Assembly (NCBI RefSeq): GCF_008632075.1
Contig: NZ_VWVM01000011.1
Location: 99,988-163,987 of the forward strand
DNA: 64,000 nt
Direction: 5' to 3'
Source: Candidatus Pantoea gossypiicola
GTDB taxonomy: Bacteria; Pseudomonadota; Gammaproteobacteria; Enterobacterales; Enterobacteriaceae
Positions 16,402-25,508 of this stretch are shown here, piece by piece. A model generated the notes under the pieces. That model was not told where the DNA came from, did no database searches, and was given only the letters and a program-made list of their open reading frames with translations. A program made the position numbers and the translations under genes. Numbering within the stretch: position 1 is the first letter of the stretch; every line of letters starts with the position of its first letter.

Positions 16402-17733
16402 TTAATGCTTCAGGGTTTTCAGGTAACGCTGATAGTTATTATCAAAATTAACCACCATCTGATCGGCGGTCTGACGACCCGCAAGCAGCAGCTGGACATT
16501 CTGATTCAGCTCGGCATTCATGGTTGGTGTCGCCCAGTCCACGTAGTGGCCTAAACCGTCATAGTCGTTGAGCGTCAGCCAGACCTGATACGCCTCTGCC
16601 AGCAGCGGATTATCCGCCGGCATTTTGGCCGCTTTGTTGGTGCTGGCCGGCAGGAAGCCCACTTTCAGCCAGCGGTTTGCCATGGCATCCGAGACCATAT
16701 AGTTGATGAACTTCGCTGCACCCTCCTGCTGATCTTTGCCTTTGGCGGTGCTGGTGATGGAGAACGCCAGATCGGTTCCGCCCACCATCAGCGGCTGCTT
16801 CACGCCGTCACCAGCAGGCATTGCGGCAAAGTGAATATCCTTGTTGTCTTTAAACTGGCCGAGATACCAGGTGCCGCTGACCAGGAACGCGGCCTGGCCG
16901 TTCTGGAACAGCGTCGCCGCATCATCATGACCAATACCCTGGAAGCCAGGGAAGAAGTACCCTTTGTCGGTCCAGCTCTTCATCATGGTGGCGGCATTGA
17001 CCAGCTTGCTGTCTTTAAAGGTACCGCCCACATCGTAAATCAGATTATCCAGCGTCTTGCGGTCGTGACTCTCAATCTGCGCCTGCCACAGGGTGCTGAG
17101 CAGCTGCTGGCCCATGTTGCCATCAAGCAGGCCCAGCATCATCGGCGCGGTGCCCTGCTGTTTCAGCTTCGCCATGGCACTTTCCAGCTCTGCCAGCGTT
17201 TTCGGTACCGCAATGCCCGCTTTATCCAGCAGCGCTTTGTTGTAATAGAGCCCGACCATTTCGCCCAGGCTGGCGATGCCATACAGCTTGCCGCTGCCAA
17301 ATTCACCGCTGTCTGACCAGCGGTTACGTTTCAGAATCGAGTCCGGGAAGCGCGTGGTCCAGCCGTAGCTGGCGGCATAGCCGTCGAGCGGCAGCAGCAG
17401 CTTATCTTTAACCAGCGAACCCATATCGCCACCGCCCTGATTGACCTGAGCGATCTGTGGGCCATCACCGGCAGTCAGTGCCAGCTTCAGCGGAATGCGG
17501 GTATCTTCAAAGGAGTGAACCGAGCGGTTAATCACGATGCCGGGATTCTGCTGTGAGAATTCTTTAATCCCTTCATCCACCGCAGCAGTCTGCTCCGGAT
17601 AGTTGTAGATATCCCACTCATTCAGAGTGACGGCGGCGTGAGCGGCATGAGAAACGCTGCCCGCCAGCAGGCCCGCTGCCAGCAGCCGACCCACATTGCG
17701 AATTCGGAACGAACGAACGGAGGAAACAGACAT
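16402..17733 (-). CDS. Periplasmic sugar-binding protein of the ABC importer
   Basis: 443 residues. A signal peptide with a basic start and hydrophobic core ends at AAHAA (cut about residue 33). The mature part is a family-1 extracellular solute-binding protein ([66 protein letters not shown]). A GTG at 17742 is in frame, but GAAGAAGGTGAG is better placed for the ATG at 17733. It delivers the sugar to the two permeases encoded downstream. The ligand is unknown; the operon's GH28 protein suggests an oligo-uronide or plant-derived oligosaccharide. Confidence 0.88.
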   Translation of the reverse strand: MSVSSVRSFRIRNVGRLLAAGLLAGSVSHAAHAAVTLNEWDIYNYPEQTAAVDEGIKEFSQQNPGIVINRSVHSFEDTRIPLKLALTAGDGPQIAQVNQGGGDMGSLVKDKLLLPLDGYAASYGWTTRFPDSILKRNRWSDSGEFGSGKLYGIASLGEMVGLYYNKALLDKAGIAVPKTLAELESAMAKLKQQGTAPMMLGLLDGNMGQQLLSTLWQAQIESHDRKTLDNLIYDVGGTFKDSKLVNAATMMKSWTDKGYFFPGFQGIGHDDAATLFQNGQAAFLVSGTWYLGQFKDNKDIHFAAMPAGDGVKQPLMVGGTDLAFSITSTAKGKDQQEGAAKFINYMVSDAMANRWLKVGFLPASTNKAAKMPADNPLLAEAYQVWLTLNDYDGLGHYVDWATPTMNAELNQNVQLLLAGRQTADQMVVNFDNNYQRYLKTLKH

Positions 17734-18283
17734 TATGCTCACCTTCTTCAGACCAGGATCGGCATCCTTTCATCTCACCGCCTGACATCCTGCAGGCTGC
17801 AGCCGCACACAAACGCACTCAACCATACTTACTTTAATGGAAAAATAAAGTCAAACAGCCTGCAGTGGGAATTACAACGCTGTGAGCGCGCGCAAATAAA
17901 CAGCGACATGCCGTGAAATTCAGCACACCGCGCTGGCTTTCACACGATTACCCCTGGCGGAACGTCGCCAGGCACTTTCTTAATAGCAGGAGATACCAGT
18001 ACGATAATCGCAAAATAACGTCCTGATAAAACATATGAAAATCCTATCACGCTCACACTTTTCCCTTCCGGACGGTCTTAAAACGACGGTCAGCCGCGGC
18101 GCTCCGGGCGTGTTGGCGATCACAGTTGTGTATCCTGACGCCGCTAAACGTTGCCGAACCGCCCGGGTTAGTGCGATAAGGTAATTATTCTATCTTGAAA
18201 ACTAAGTCTACTTTCATTAACGTAACTTTCATCTGCGGATCTGTTCAATCCCTGACCGGTTCCCTCACTCACGAGAATTGACC
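17734..18283. promoter_or_regulatory. Divergent promoter region of the sugar importer locus
   Basis: A gap of 550 bases between the leftward importer operon and the rightward GNAT-ATPase operon. It contains an inverted repeat ACTTTA/TAAAGT (17831-17836 and 17846-17851) about 100 bases before the binding-protein gene, and an A+T-rich stretch at 18180-18230 (TTCTATCTTGAAAACTAAG near 18188-18206) that faintly resembles the mirrored motifs at 22131-22150 and 22258-22273. A 49-codon frame at 18035-18184 has no ribosome binding site and is not called. Confidence 0.4.
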
Positions 18284-18883
18284 ATGGCGAATCAAGGTGT
18301 CATTCGTCCGGCCACTCCGGCGGACTACCCGGCGCTCTACCGCATCTGCCTGGAAACAGCCGATGCAGGCAGCGATGCCCGCGCGCTCTACTCCGATCCC
18401 GATTATCCCGGCCAGCGTTTTGCCGTGCCCTATGCGCGCTTCGCGCCTGACTTTGCTTTTGTGCTGGAGCGGGACGGCGAGGTGCAGGGTTATGTCGTCG
18501 CAACGCCCGATACCCGCGCGTTTGAAGCACAGCTTCAGGCCGAATGGTGGCCGCAGCTGCAGGAGAAATATCGCGACCGCAGCGCCAGCGCCCCGCTCGA
18601 CAGCAAGGTGCTCGACGCGATACGCCATCCCGACCAGGCCGCTGACACCCTGGTGACGCAGTGGCCCGCGCATCTGCATATCAACCTGCTGCCGTCAGCG
18701 CAGAAAGGCGGCTGGGGTCGCCGGATGATTGAGCATGAACTGGCGGCGCTGCGGGCGGCGGGTGTCAGCGGTGTCCATCTTGGCGTCAGCCTGCAGAACG
18801 AGCAGGTCTGTGCCTTCTATGCGCGCTTGGGGTTTACCCCTATCCTGCGCAGCAATGCCATCTACATGGGCCAGTTACTCTGA
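18284..18883 (+). CDS. GNAT-family acetyltransferase
   Basis: 199 residues from the ATG at 18284. The acetyl-CoA fold is visible: N-terminal VIRPATPADYPALYRICLET, central VQGYVVATPDTRAFE, a C-terminal acetyl-CoA loop (QKGGWGRRMIEHELAALRAAGVSG) and VHLGVSLQNEQVCAFYARLGF, the usual ending. It lies 12 bases before the importer ATPase gene and is likely in its operon. Similar GNAT genes accompany amino-sugar loci, and the nearby BadF-type kinase fits, but the acceptor is not known. Confidence 0.82.
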   Translation: MANQGVIRPATPADYPALYRICLETADAGSDARALYSDPDYPGQRFAVPYARFAPDFAFVLERDGEVQGYVVATPDTRAFEAQLQAEWWPQLQEKYRDRSASAPLDSKVLDAIRHPDQAADTLVTQWPAHLHINLLPSAQKGGWGRRMIEHELAALRAAGVSGVHLGVSLQNEQVCAFYARLGFTPILRSNAIYMGQLL

Positions 18884-18895
18884 GTGAGGTAGCCG

Positions 18896-19987
18896 ATGAC
18901 CAGCCTGCGCTTGCAGAATGTGAAGAAGTCGTATGAACACGTGAATGTCATTCATGGCATCGATCTGACGATCAACAGCGGTGAATTTGTGGTGTTTGTC
19001 GGGCCATCCGGCTGCGGCAAATCGACGCTGCTGCGGATGATTGCGGGGCTGGAGGAGATCAGCAGCGGTCAGTTGCTGATTGAGGAGCAGGACATGACGC
19101 AGCAGCCCGCCACCGAGCGCGGCATCGCGATGGTGTTTCAGTCTTATGCGCTCTACCCCAACATGACGGTGCGCGGCAATCTGGCCTATCCGCTGGAGGT
19201 GATGAAAAAGTCCAAAGCGGAGATCAACCAGGCCATTGAGCAGACGGCAGCACGGCTGCACCTGACTGAACTGCTCGACCGCCTGCCGCGTGCGCTTTCT
19301 GGCGGACAGCGGCAGCGCGTAGCGATTGGCCGGGCGATTATCCGTCATCCGCGTATCTTCCTGTTTGATGAACCGCTCTCTAACCTTGATGCCGAACTGC
19401 GTCTGCAGATGCGGATTGAGATCGCCCGGCTGCACGCCTCACTCGGTAATACGATGATTTATGTGACCCACGATCAGCTGGAGGCGATGACGCTGGCTGA
19501 CCGCATTGTGGTGCTACGTCAGGGCCGCATTGAGCAGGTCGGCGCGCCGCTGACGCTCTATCACGATCCGGATAATCTGTTTGTGGCCGGTTTTATCGGC
19601 TCGCCAAAGATGAATTTTCTGCGGGCGGAAATCAGCGCCACCGGCGAAGGTGAAGTGCAGCTACGGGTGCCGGAACTGAAAATTGAGGAGCTGGTGCTGA
19701 AGATTGCCGCCGACTGCCGCGAGGGCCAGACCGTGACGCTGGGCATTCGTCCTGAGCACTTCCAGCCTGCCGCGCAGACGCCGGAGGCACAGCGCTTTCA
19801 CGGCGAGCTGGCCTATGGCGAGATGCTGGGCCACACCAACTATCTCTACCTGGATATCGGGCGCGAGCAGATGCTGGTGGTGGAAGAGCGCGAGGCGACC
19901 ACGCGCGATCTGGGCACGCAGGTTGAACTGGGCTTTTCTGCCGCGCACTGCCTGCTGTTTGATGAGCAGGGCATGCGTCTGCGCTAA
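18896..19987 (+). CDS. Carbohydrate ABC transporter ATP-binding protein, UgpC/MsmX type
   Basis: 363 residues. Walker A GPSGCGKST is at 36-44, the Q-loop in VFQSYALYPNMTV (about 80-92), the signature LSGGQ at 134-138, Walker B IFLFDEP at 154-160, and the switch His at 192 (YVTHDQ). A C-terminal TOBE/regulatory region (about 235-363) is present. It energises the permeases encoded at 14653-16340, which lack their own ATPase gene in the same operon. A strong terminator follows. Confidence 0.9.
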   Translation: MTSLRLQNVKKSYEHVNVIHGIDLTINSGEFVVFVGPSGCGKSTLLRMIAGLEEISSGQLLIEEQDMTQQPATERGIAMVFQSYALYPNMTVRGNLAYPLEVMKKSKAEINQAIEQTAARLHLTELLDRLPRALSGGQRQRVAIGRAIIRHPRIFLFDEPLSNLDAELRLQMRIEIARLHASLGNTMIYVTHDQLEAMTLADRIVVLRQGRIEQVGAPLTLYHDPDNLFVAGFIGSPKMNFLRAEISATGEGEVQLRVPELKIEELVLKIAADCREGQTVTLGIRPEHFQPAAQTPEAQRFHGELAYGEMLGHTNYLYLDIGREQMLVVEEREATTRDLGTQVELGFSAAHCLLFDEQGMRLR

Positions 19988-20002
19988 GGGAAGCGCGAAA
20001 AC

Positions 20003-20030
20003 AAAAACGGGCGCTACGGCGCCCGTTTTT
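20003..20030. terminator. Bidirectional rho-independent terminator
   Basis: A perfect 12-bp stem AAAAACGGGCGC / GCGCCCGTTTTT with loop TACG lies between the convergent ATPase gene (ends 19987) and the ROK gene (ends 20045). A and T tracts on both sides let it work in both directions. Confidence 0.9.
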
Positions 20031-20044
20031 AATTGCAGGGAAAC

Positions 20045-21163
20045 TCAGGTAACCGGCTCTTCATCGGCCTGCGCCGCCAGCAAATCCAGCAGCCGGTTGA
20101 CGGCAAAACCCGCCGCACCCAGCGCCCACATCCGGTTCGATTCCGTCAGAAACTGCAACGGCGTCATGTGCGGCGTCAGTTTGAGCCGGTAAGCCTGGAA
20201 GCTCTGGGTGATGTGATCGAGCAGAATGCGTGAGGCCATGTGCGGCTCCATCGCCAGATAAACCACATCCGGGTCGTAGGCCACCGACAGATTCGCCAGC
20301 GAAATCCCCAGCTCGCGCCCTGCCTCTTCCAGTACCGCCAGCACCTCAGGCGTTGGCCGCTGATCCAGCGCCTGTAGCGTGAGGTTTTCCACCGGTTCCT
20401 GCTCTGCCAGCTGCTGCAGAATGGCGCGCGATGAGGCGACATCCTCCAGCAGACGCAGCGAGCCGTCGCCTACCAGTCCGTTGCCAATCTCTCCTGCCTT
20501 GCCATGACGACCGCGGTAGAGCTGACGATTCAGGATAATGCCCGCCCCGATCCCTTTGCCGTAGGTCGCGATCACCGCTGACTGGGCATTACCGAGCTGC
20601 CCAAACACCAGCGCCGCCATCGCCATGGCGTTGGCATCGTTCTCGATAAACACCGGCAGCGAGAAACGCTCTTCCAGCAGGCGTGCAATCGGGACATTAT
20701 CCCAGTCGAGCACTTTGGAGCGGATGCAGTAGCCATTTTCGGCATCGACCAGGCCTGACAGCGCCAGGCCAATGGCTCCGACCCGCCTCTCCTCCACGCC
20801 GCGCAGGAACTTCGCCAGCGCATCGCCAAGCTGACGCGGTGTCAGCGTGCCTTTTGGCATCTGCTGTTCGCCCAGCAGATTGCCGCTGAGATCGGTCATG
20901 ACAATCAGGTTACGTTCCGCATTAAGCTGAATGCCAATCACGCTGGCGCGATCGGGATTGAGTCCCAGCAGCGTTTTTGGCCGTCCCATCGATACACGAC
21001 GCAGCCCCAGCTCCTGCACAATCTCCTGCGCCAGCAGCCGATTAGTTGCCTGCGACACGGTCGACATGCTCAGTCCGCTGCGGACTTTCAGGTCTGACTG
21101 GCTGATCGGCGCATTTTCAACAATCAACCGCAGAATGCGCGCGGTTACGTTGGGAGCGGTCAT
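20045..21163 (-). CDS. ROK-family transcriptional regulator (NagC/XylR type)
   Basis: 372 residues with an N-terminal winged HTH (ILRLIVENAPISQSDLKVRSGLSMSTVSQATNRLL spans about 10-44) and a sugar-kinase-like ROK domain with the ATP-site-like GIGAGIILN. The ROK zinc motif is missing: the usual GEIGH and C-x-C-G-x-x-G-C are replaced by GEIGN and GDGSLRLLED, with no cysteines there. It probably represses the sugar locus around it and senses a sugar or sugar phosphate. The BadF-type kinase gene lies just upstream in the same direction (gap of 40 bases), so the two are likely cotranscribed. Confidence 0.85.
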   Translation of the reverse strand: MTAPNVTARILRLIVENAPISQSDLKVRSGLSMSTVSQATNRLLAQEIVQELGLRRVSMGRPKTLLGLNPDRASVIGIQLNAERNLIVMTDLSGNLLGEQQMPKGTLTPRQLGDALAKFLRGVEERRVGAIGLALSGLVDAENGYCIRSKVLDWDNVPIARLLEERFSLPVFIENDANAMAMAALVFGQLGNAQSAVIATYGKGIGAGIILNRQLYRGRHGKAGEIGNGLVGDGSLRLLEDVASSRAILQQLAEQEPVENLTLQALDQRPTPEVLAVLEEAGRELGISLANLSVAYDPDVVYLAMEPHMASRILLDHITQSFQAYRLKLTPHMTPLQFLTESNRMWALGAAGFAVNRLLDLLAAQADEEPVT

Positions 21164-21203
21164 AAATTCCTCGGGTTATCTGACTGAGAAGGCTCAGCCA
21201 GTT

Positions 21204-22088
21204 TCAGATCGATAATCGGACAGGCGTCAGCTGCTGCGCCAGTATCAGCGCCCCGCTCAGGGCATCGCCCTGTGGCGTGACCAGCCTGGCCTGAATATCG
21301 TTATCCAGCCAGCGCTGTATTGGCGTCGCCAGGCCACCCATCAGCGCCACCCGTCCGCTGCTCAGCGCAATCAGACGGCGCACCATCAGACCGATATCGG
21401 CGGCGGTCTGATGCAGCAGATCCTGAGCGTGACAATCACCCGCGTCGGCGGCCGCGAAAATCTGTGGCACTACACGCGCCCAGTCGGCCGGCGTCGCTGA
21501 GCGCGTCCAGAGCAGCATCGTTTCCGGGCTGTCACTGAACTGCGCCATCAACTGCCGGGTAAAGGCAGTCGGCGTAATAATGGACTCATAGGCCAGCAGC
21601 GCCAGACGCAGCGCACGCCGGCCCAGCTCTGCGCCCGAGCCCTGATCAGACAGGGCAAAACCCCAGCCGCCAAGCAGCGTAAAACGTTCGCCATCCCAGG
21701 CCGCGCCCTGACTACCGGTGCCGATGATAAAGACAGCGCCAGGAGCGCCACTATGCGCGCCCGCACAGGCGATCTCCACATCGCTGACCACCTGTAATGC
21801 CGCGCAGGCAGGCTGCCAGCTGGCGAGCCGCGCCTGCACCGAGGAAACATTGGCACCCGCTAATCCGGCAACCAGTGCGGTCTGCGCCAGCGCCTCTGGC
21901 GCTAATCCCGCCTGTGACAATACCCGATCAATCAGTTGTCCGACGCAGGTCAGCGCCGCGTCATAGTCTGACCAGACGTTGGCAGGCCCGCCAGTGGCTT
22001 CCGCCAGCACGCGGCCCTGCAGGTCGGTTAACCGCGCGCGACACTGTGTACCGCCGCCATCAATGCCAAGAAGATAGTGTGGTTGCAC
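21204..22088 (-). CDS. BadF/BadG-type N-acetylglucosamine/glucosamine kinase-like ATPase
   Basis: 294 residues of the ASKHA fold: phosphate-1 loop LGIDGGGTQCRARL near residues 7-20, ALVAGLAGANVSS, a VVSDVEIACAGAH connector with the catalytic-type Asp, and the phosphate-2/adenosine segments IIGTGSQGAAW and ALMGGLATPIQRWL. Proteins of this group phosphorylate (N-acetyl)glucosamine. It is cytosolic, and would phosphorylate the amino sugar released from the imported oligosaccharide. The position, divergent from the 22359 oxidoreductase and upstream of the ROK gene, supports membership in the sugar locus. Substrate is inferred. Confidence 0.8.
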   Translation of the reverse strand: MQPHYLLGIDGGGTQCRARLTDLQGRVLAEATGGPANVWSDYDAALTCVGQLIDRVLSQAGLAPEALAQTALVAGLAGANVSSVQARLASWQPACAALQVVSDVEIACAGAHSGAPGAVFIIGTGSQGAAWDGERFTLLGGWGFALSDQGSGAELGRRALRLALLAYESIITPTAFTRQLMAQFSDSPETMLLWTRSATPADWARVVPQIFAAADAGDCHAQDLLHQTAADIGLMVRRLIALSSGRVALMGGLATPIQRWLDNDIQARLVTPQGDALSGALILAQQLTPVRLSI

Positions 22089-22358
22089 GCGCTTCCTTCC
22101 CGATTTTGGGTTATAGCCATAATGAGCGAACGATAGGATAAAAAAACTTAAATCGCAATAACAAATAAATATGGCAAAAGAATATCGACGGTTTTTCTTT
22201 ACTTTACATAGTTATAACAAAAAACAGCCCCGCAAAACGGGTAGTACGTTATTGACATTAGTTTTTCTATCGTAATAAGTTGGTGGTCAGATTATCAACA
22301 GCCGTGCCCGATCACAGGCGGGCTATGCATTATCCGATTTCAGGAACAGGGGTTTAAC
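22089..22358. promoter_or_regulatory. Divergent promoter region with mirrored motifs
   Basis: Between the leftward kinase-ROK operon and the rightward oxidoreductase gene. CGATAGGATAAAAAAACTTA (22131-22150) and TTAGTTTTTCTATCG (22258-22272) are near-mirror copies, one close to each gene start, which fits an operator pair for the ROK regulator. TTGACA at 22252-22257 with TAATAA at 22273-22278 (spacing 15) is a possible promoter for the rightward gene. Confidence 0.4.
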
Positions 22359-23516
22359 ATGAAAGTAGGCATTATCGGTCTCGGCTTTCGTCTGTCCCAC
22401 GTGATCAAAGAGTTCAGCAACGCCGACGACACCTTCTCAGTGGTGGGTTATTACGATCCGGCCCCGGCCGGACTGCCTAATCTGCACAGCTTTGGTATCG
22501 CGCCTGGCCAGGCCTTTGCATCCATCGACGCGCTGCTGGAACACGGCGGCATGGATGTGGTGCTGGTTGGCTCACCCAACTTCCTGCATCTGGAGCATGT
22601 GGGTCAGGCACTGGCGGCAGGCTATACCGTCTTTACCGAAAAGCCGGTGGTAATCAATGAAGAGCAGACCATGGCGATGGCGAAGCTGGTGCGCCAGTAT
22701 GGCGAGGCACGCATTCTGGTCGGCCTGGTGCTGCGCTACTCCCCGCTCTATCACGATCTGCTGGCGGCACGCGATGCCGGTCAGCTGGGTGAGATCACCT
22801 CGATTGAGGCGACAGAACATATCAAGCCTTATCACGGTGCCTTCTTTCAGCGCGACTGGCGGCGTCTGGAAAAGTATGCCGGTCCTTACATTCTGGAGAA
22901 GTGCTGCCATGACATTGACCTCTATCAGGGCCTGTTGCAGGAGCGTCCGACTCACGTCGCCAGCTTTGGTGGCCGGAAATCCTTTACCCCGGCGCATGCG
23001 CCTCAGGGGGCGATCACCGCTGAGTCAGAGCTTTATCACGTGAAGCCGAGTGGCTGGTCGAGCACCGATGCGGTCTTCGACAGCGACGCCGATATTGTCG
23101 ACTACCAGACTGCGCTGATTGAGTATGAAGGCGGCGCGACGCTTGCTTTCCATGCCAACCTGAACGTCCCGGATGAGTTCCGCCGTTTCTGTGTGATGGG
23201 CACGGACGGCATGGCGGAAGGCGACTTCGTACGAAACTACTTCCGTGTACACAACGCGCGCAGCGGTGAGAAAGAGGTCGATACCGCTTACAGCGGCAAT
23301 GCTTATGATGGTCACTACGGTGCAGATGCCCTGATGGCAGAAGAGATCGTTAAACATATTAAACAGGGAACACCGCTGAAAGTTTCAGTGGTGGACGCGC
23401 TGGAAGCGGGCCTCACCGCCATAAAAATCGATGAGGCGCGCAAAACCCGCAGCGTAGTGGACATGCGTGAAAGCTGGCTGACCTTTGACGCCAACCTGGG
23501 AAAAACCGGGGCCTGA
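22359..23516 (+). CDS. Gfo/Idh/MocA-family oxidoreductase of the sugar locus
   Basis: A 385-residue cytosolic dehydrogenase: Rossmann start MKVGIIGLGFRLSHV, VLVGSPNFLHLEHVGQAL, and the family signature TEKPVVINEEQ near residues 93-103. Further on, EKCCHDIDLYQGLL carries the His/Asp pair typical of the catalytic half. AACAGGGG lies before the ATG. It is the third member of this family in the window but not a close copy of the other two. Placement opposite the kinase-ROK operon suggests it oxidises a sugar from the same pathway. Confidence 0.83.
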   Translation: MKVGIIGLGFRLSHVIKEFSNADDTFSVVGYYDPAPAGLPNLHSFGIAPGQAFASIDALLEHGGMDVVLVGSPNFLHLEHVGQALAAGYTVFTEKPVVINEEQTMAMAKLVRQYGEARILVGLVLRYSPLYHDLLAARDAGQLGEITSIEATEHIKPYHGAFFQRDWRRLEKYAGPYILEKCCHDIDLYQGLLQERPTHVASFGGRKSFTPAHAPQGAITAESELYHVKPSGWSSTDAVFDSDADIVDYQTALIEYEGGATLAFHANLNVPDEFRRFCVMGTDGMAEGDFVRNYFRVHNARSGEKEVDTAYSGNAYDGHYGADALMAEEIVKHIKQGTPLKVSVVDALEAGLTAIKIDEARKTRSVVDMRESWLTFDANLGKTGA

Positions 23517-23590
23517 TGGCTCCACCCTGTGGGCCGGACTCCCCCTCTGACCCCAGGATTAAAATGGCAGTATGACTGGTCACTTCCTGT

Positions 23591-23608
23591 ACTGGCCTTC
23601 GGGCCAGT
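23591..23608. terminator. Hairpin after the 22359-23516 gene
   Basis: A perfect 7-bp stem ACTGGCC/GGCCAGT closed by a TTCG tetraloop, 75 bases after the stop codon. The downstream sequence lacks a U run, so it may be an RNA-stabilising hairpin rather than an intrinsic terminator. Confidence 0.4.
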
Positions 23609-23703
23609 GACATTATTGCTGGTGAGCGCCACCGTAATAACTCTGCCCAACGCTCAACCAACGTCTTTTCCCTTCTCCCCAGCCTGAGGCAACGATCAGA
23701 CGC

Positions 23704-23823
23704 AAAGCGATGGGAGCATACGCCTGCACCAGATCCAGACCTGCTCACCACAACCAGCCCCCAACAAACCACTCCGCAGCCCAAGGCAACTTACGTACTC
23801 AAAGCGATGGGAGCATACGCCTG
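23704..23823 (+). repeat. 23-bp direct repeat pair
   Basis: AAAGCGATGGGAGCATACGC followed by CTG occurs at 23704-23726 and again at 23801-23823, 97 bases apart, in the non-coding stretch before the tandem array. It may be a remnant of an older duplication. Confidence 0.7.
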
Positions 23824-23852
23824 TAGCAAAGCATCGCGGGCCATGGACAAAA

Positions 23853-24157
23853 ACGCCGGGAACGATTTGAACAATGCAACGCGTTGGCCCGTTTACGGGC
23901 GCACCTCAGGGATAAGGTGCGTACTAAAAACGCCGGGAGCGTTTTTGAACAACGCAACGCGTTGGCCCGTTTACGGGCGCACCTCAGGGATGAGGTGCGT
24001 ACTAAAAACGCCGGGAGCGTTTTTGAACAACGCAACGCGTTGGCCCGTTTACGGGCGCACCTCAGGGATGAGGTGCGTACTAAAAACGCCGGGAGCGTTT
24101 TTGAACAACGCAACGCGTTGGCCCGTTTACGGGCGCACCTCAGGGATGAGGTGCGTA
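23853..24157. repeat. Tandem array of four 78-bp units with internal inverted repeats
   Basis: Units begin at 23853, 23930, 24008 and 24086 (periods 77, 78, 78). Units 2 to 4 are nearly identical and unit 1 is diverged. Each unit holds several small palindromes: ACGC/GCGT around CGGGA, AACGCGTT, GCCCG-TTTA-CGGGC, and CACCTC-AGGGAT-GAGGTG. The period is a multiple of three, so frames stay open on both strands through the array, producing repetitive ORFs that I do not consider genes. A related single copy lies at 57427-57510. Spacers are absent, so it is not a CRISPR array. It lies between the oxidoreductase gene and the EntS-like gene. Confidence 0.9.
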
Positions 24158-24266
24158 ATCGTCCGCGCTGAGCCTGCCATGGAAGGCGTTCAGGCGTCTT
24201 TGCGCAAGGCGTATGATCCCTGAGCCTGCTCAGTGGCCCATGACCGCTGCATACTTCTAACCAGTC

Positions 24267-25508
24267 CTAAACCGGATCCCCCTCATTCTCCAGCTTCTGA
24301 CGCCGCCGCAGATGCGGAAACAGCTTCATCCACAACGCCACCACAATCAGCGTACCGATGCCGCCAATCGCTGCCGCAGGTGCCGCTCCCATCCAGGCTG
24401 CCAGCAATCCCGACTCAAACTCGCCCAGCTGATTCGACGTATTAATAAAAATCGCGTTAACCGCATTCACCCGTCCGCGCATCGCATCCGGCGTATCCAG
24501 TTGCACCAGCGCACCCCGGATCACCATACTCACCATATCAAAGCCACCCAGCGCACAGAGAGCAATCAGCGACAGCCACAGCTGCGTGGACAGCGCGAAC
24601 ACCAGCGTGGCAACACCAAAGCCCGCCACCGAACCAAACATAATCATCCCGACATGCTTGTCCAGCTTATGACGGCTCAGCCAGATGCCCACCAGCAATG
24701 CGCCTGCTGAGGGTGCACCGCGCAGCATCCCTAATCCCCACGGCCCGGTATGCAGAATATCTTTGGCAAAAATCGGCAGCAGCGCGGTTGCGCCACCGAG
24801 CAACACCGCAAACAGATCGAGCGAAATCACCCCAAGGACATCTTTGCGCTCACGGATAAAGTGAATCCCGGCAAACAGATTCTTCATATTCATCGGCAGA
24901 CGGGTCTGCACCGGACGCTCATAACGCAGCAGACTCACCAGCGTCAGCGAAATCAGATAAAACAGCCCGGAAACGCCATACACAACATGGGGCCCGGCAA
25001 CATAAAGCAGCCCGCCCATCGTCGGCCCGACAATCACCGCCGCCTGGCCCCCTACCGAGTTCATCGCCATGGCGCGCGCCAGAATCGAAGGCGGCACCAG
25101 CGACGGTAGCATCGAGGACATTGCAGGCCACTCCAGTGCCTTCGCCACCGCAATCATAAACACCAGCCCCCACAGTGCGGTCTTATCGGCGGAATGGAAT
25201 AAGGTAAGCACCACTAATGCCACCAGTGCAGCAAATTCCACCAGCTGCCCCAGCAGCACAATGCGCCGCCGGTCATATTGATCCGCAAGATGACCGGCAG
25301 GTAGCGCCAGCAATACCGACGGCAGAAACTGCATCAGGCCAATCATCCCCAACGCCATTGCGCTGTTGGTCAGCGCATAGATCTGCCAGCTGATTGCCAC
25401 CGAGAACATCTGAAAACCAAATGATGAACAGGTGCGCGCCAGCCAGAACGCGACAAATGTGCGATGTCGCCACAGCGACTCTTCCGCTGTTGATGCCATA
25501 AATCCCAT
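24267..25508 (-). CDS. MFS exporter, EntS-like (MFS_3)
   Basis: 413 residues with about 12 hydrophobic helices. Typical MFS signatures are the loop 2-3 motif GHLADQYDRRRI and the matching AMRGRVNAVNAIFINTSNQLGEFESG, which is characteristic of the EntS/MFS_3 group (E. coli EntS exports enterobactin). AGGGAT precedes the ATG. No siderophore synthesis genes are nearby, so the substrate is open; siderophore or drug export are both possible. Confidence 0.8.
   Translation of the reverse strand: MGFMASTAEESLWRHRTFVAFWLARTCSSFGFQMFSVAISWQIYALTNSAMALGMIGLMQFLPSVLLALPAGHLADQYDRRRIVLLGQLVEFAALVALVVLTLFHSADKTALWGLVFMIAVAKALEWPAMSSMLPSLVPPSILARAMAMNSVGGQAAVIVGPTMGGLLYVAGPHVVYGVSGLFYLISLTLVSLLRYERPVQTRLPMNMKNLFAGIHFIRERKDVLGVISLDLFAVLLGGATALLPIFAKDILHTGPWGLGMLRGAPSAGALLVGIWLSRHKLDKHVGMIMFGSVAGFGVATLVFALSTQLWLSLIALCALGGFDMVSMVIRGALVQLDTPDAMRGRVNAVNAIFINTSNQLGEFESGLLAAWMGAAPAAAIGGIGTLIVVALWMKLFPHLRRRQKLENEGDPV

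Noticed and set aside
18035..18184. 49-codon ORF in the importer divergent promoter
   Set aside because: It starts with ATG but has no ribosome binding site, signal or recognisable motif, and lies in a regulatory gap.
23853..24157. CRISPR array
   Set aside because: The repeats are directly contiguous 78-mers without unique spacers and there are no cas genes.
23807..24223. Open frames of 95-138 codons with 26-residue repeats on both strands of the tandem array
   Set aside because: They follow only from a 78-bp period divisible by three and stop-free units; frames are open on both strands, no ribosome binding site or family match is seen, and the diverged first unit shows no coding constraint.
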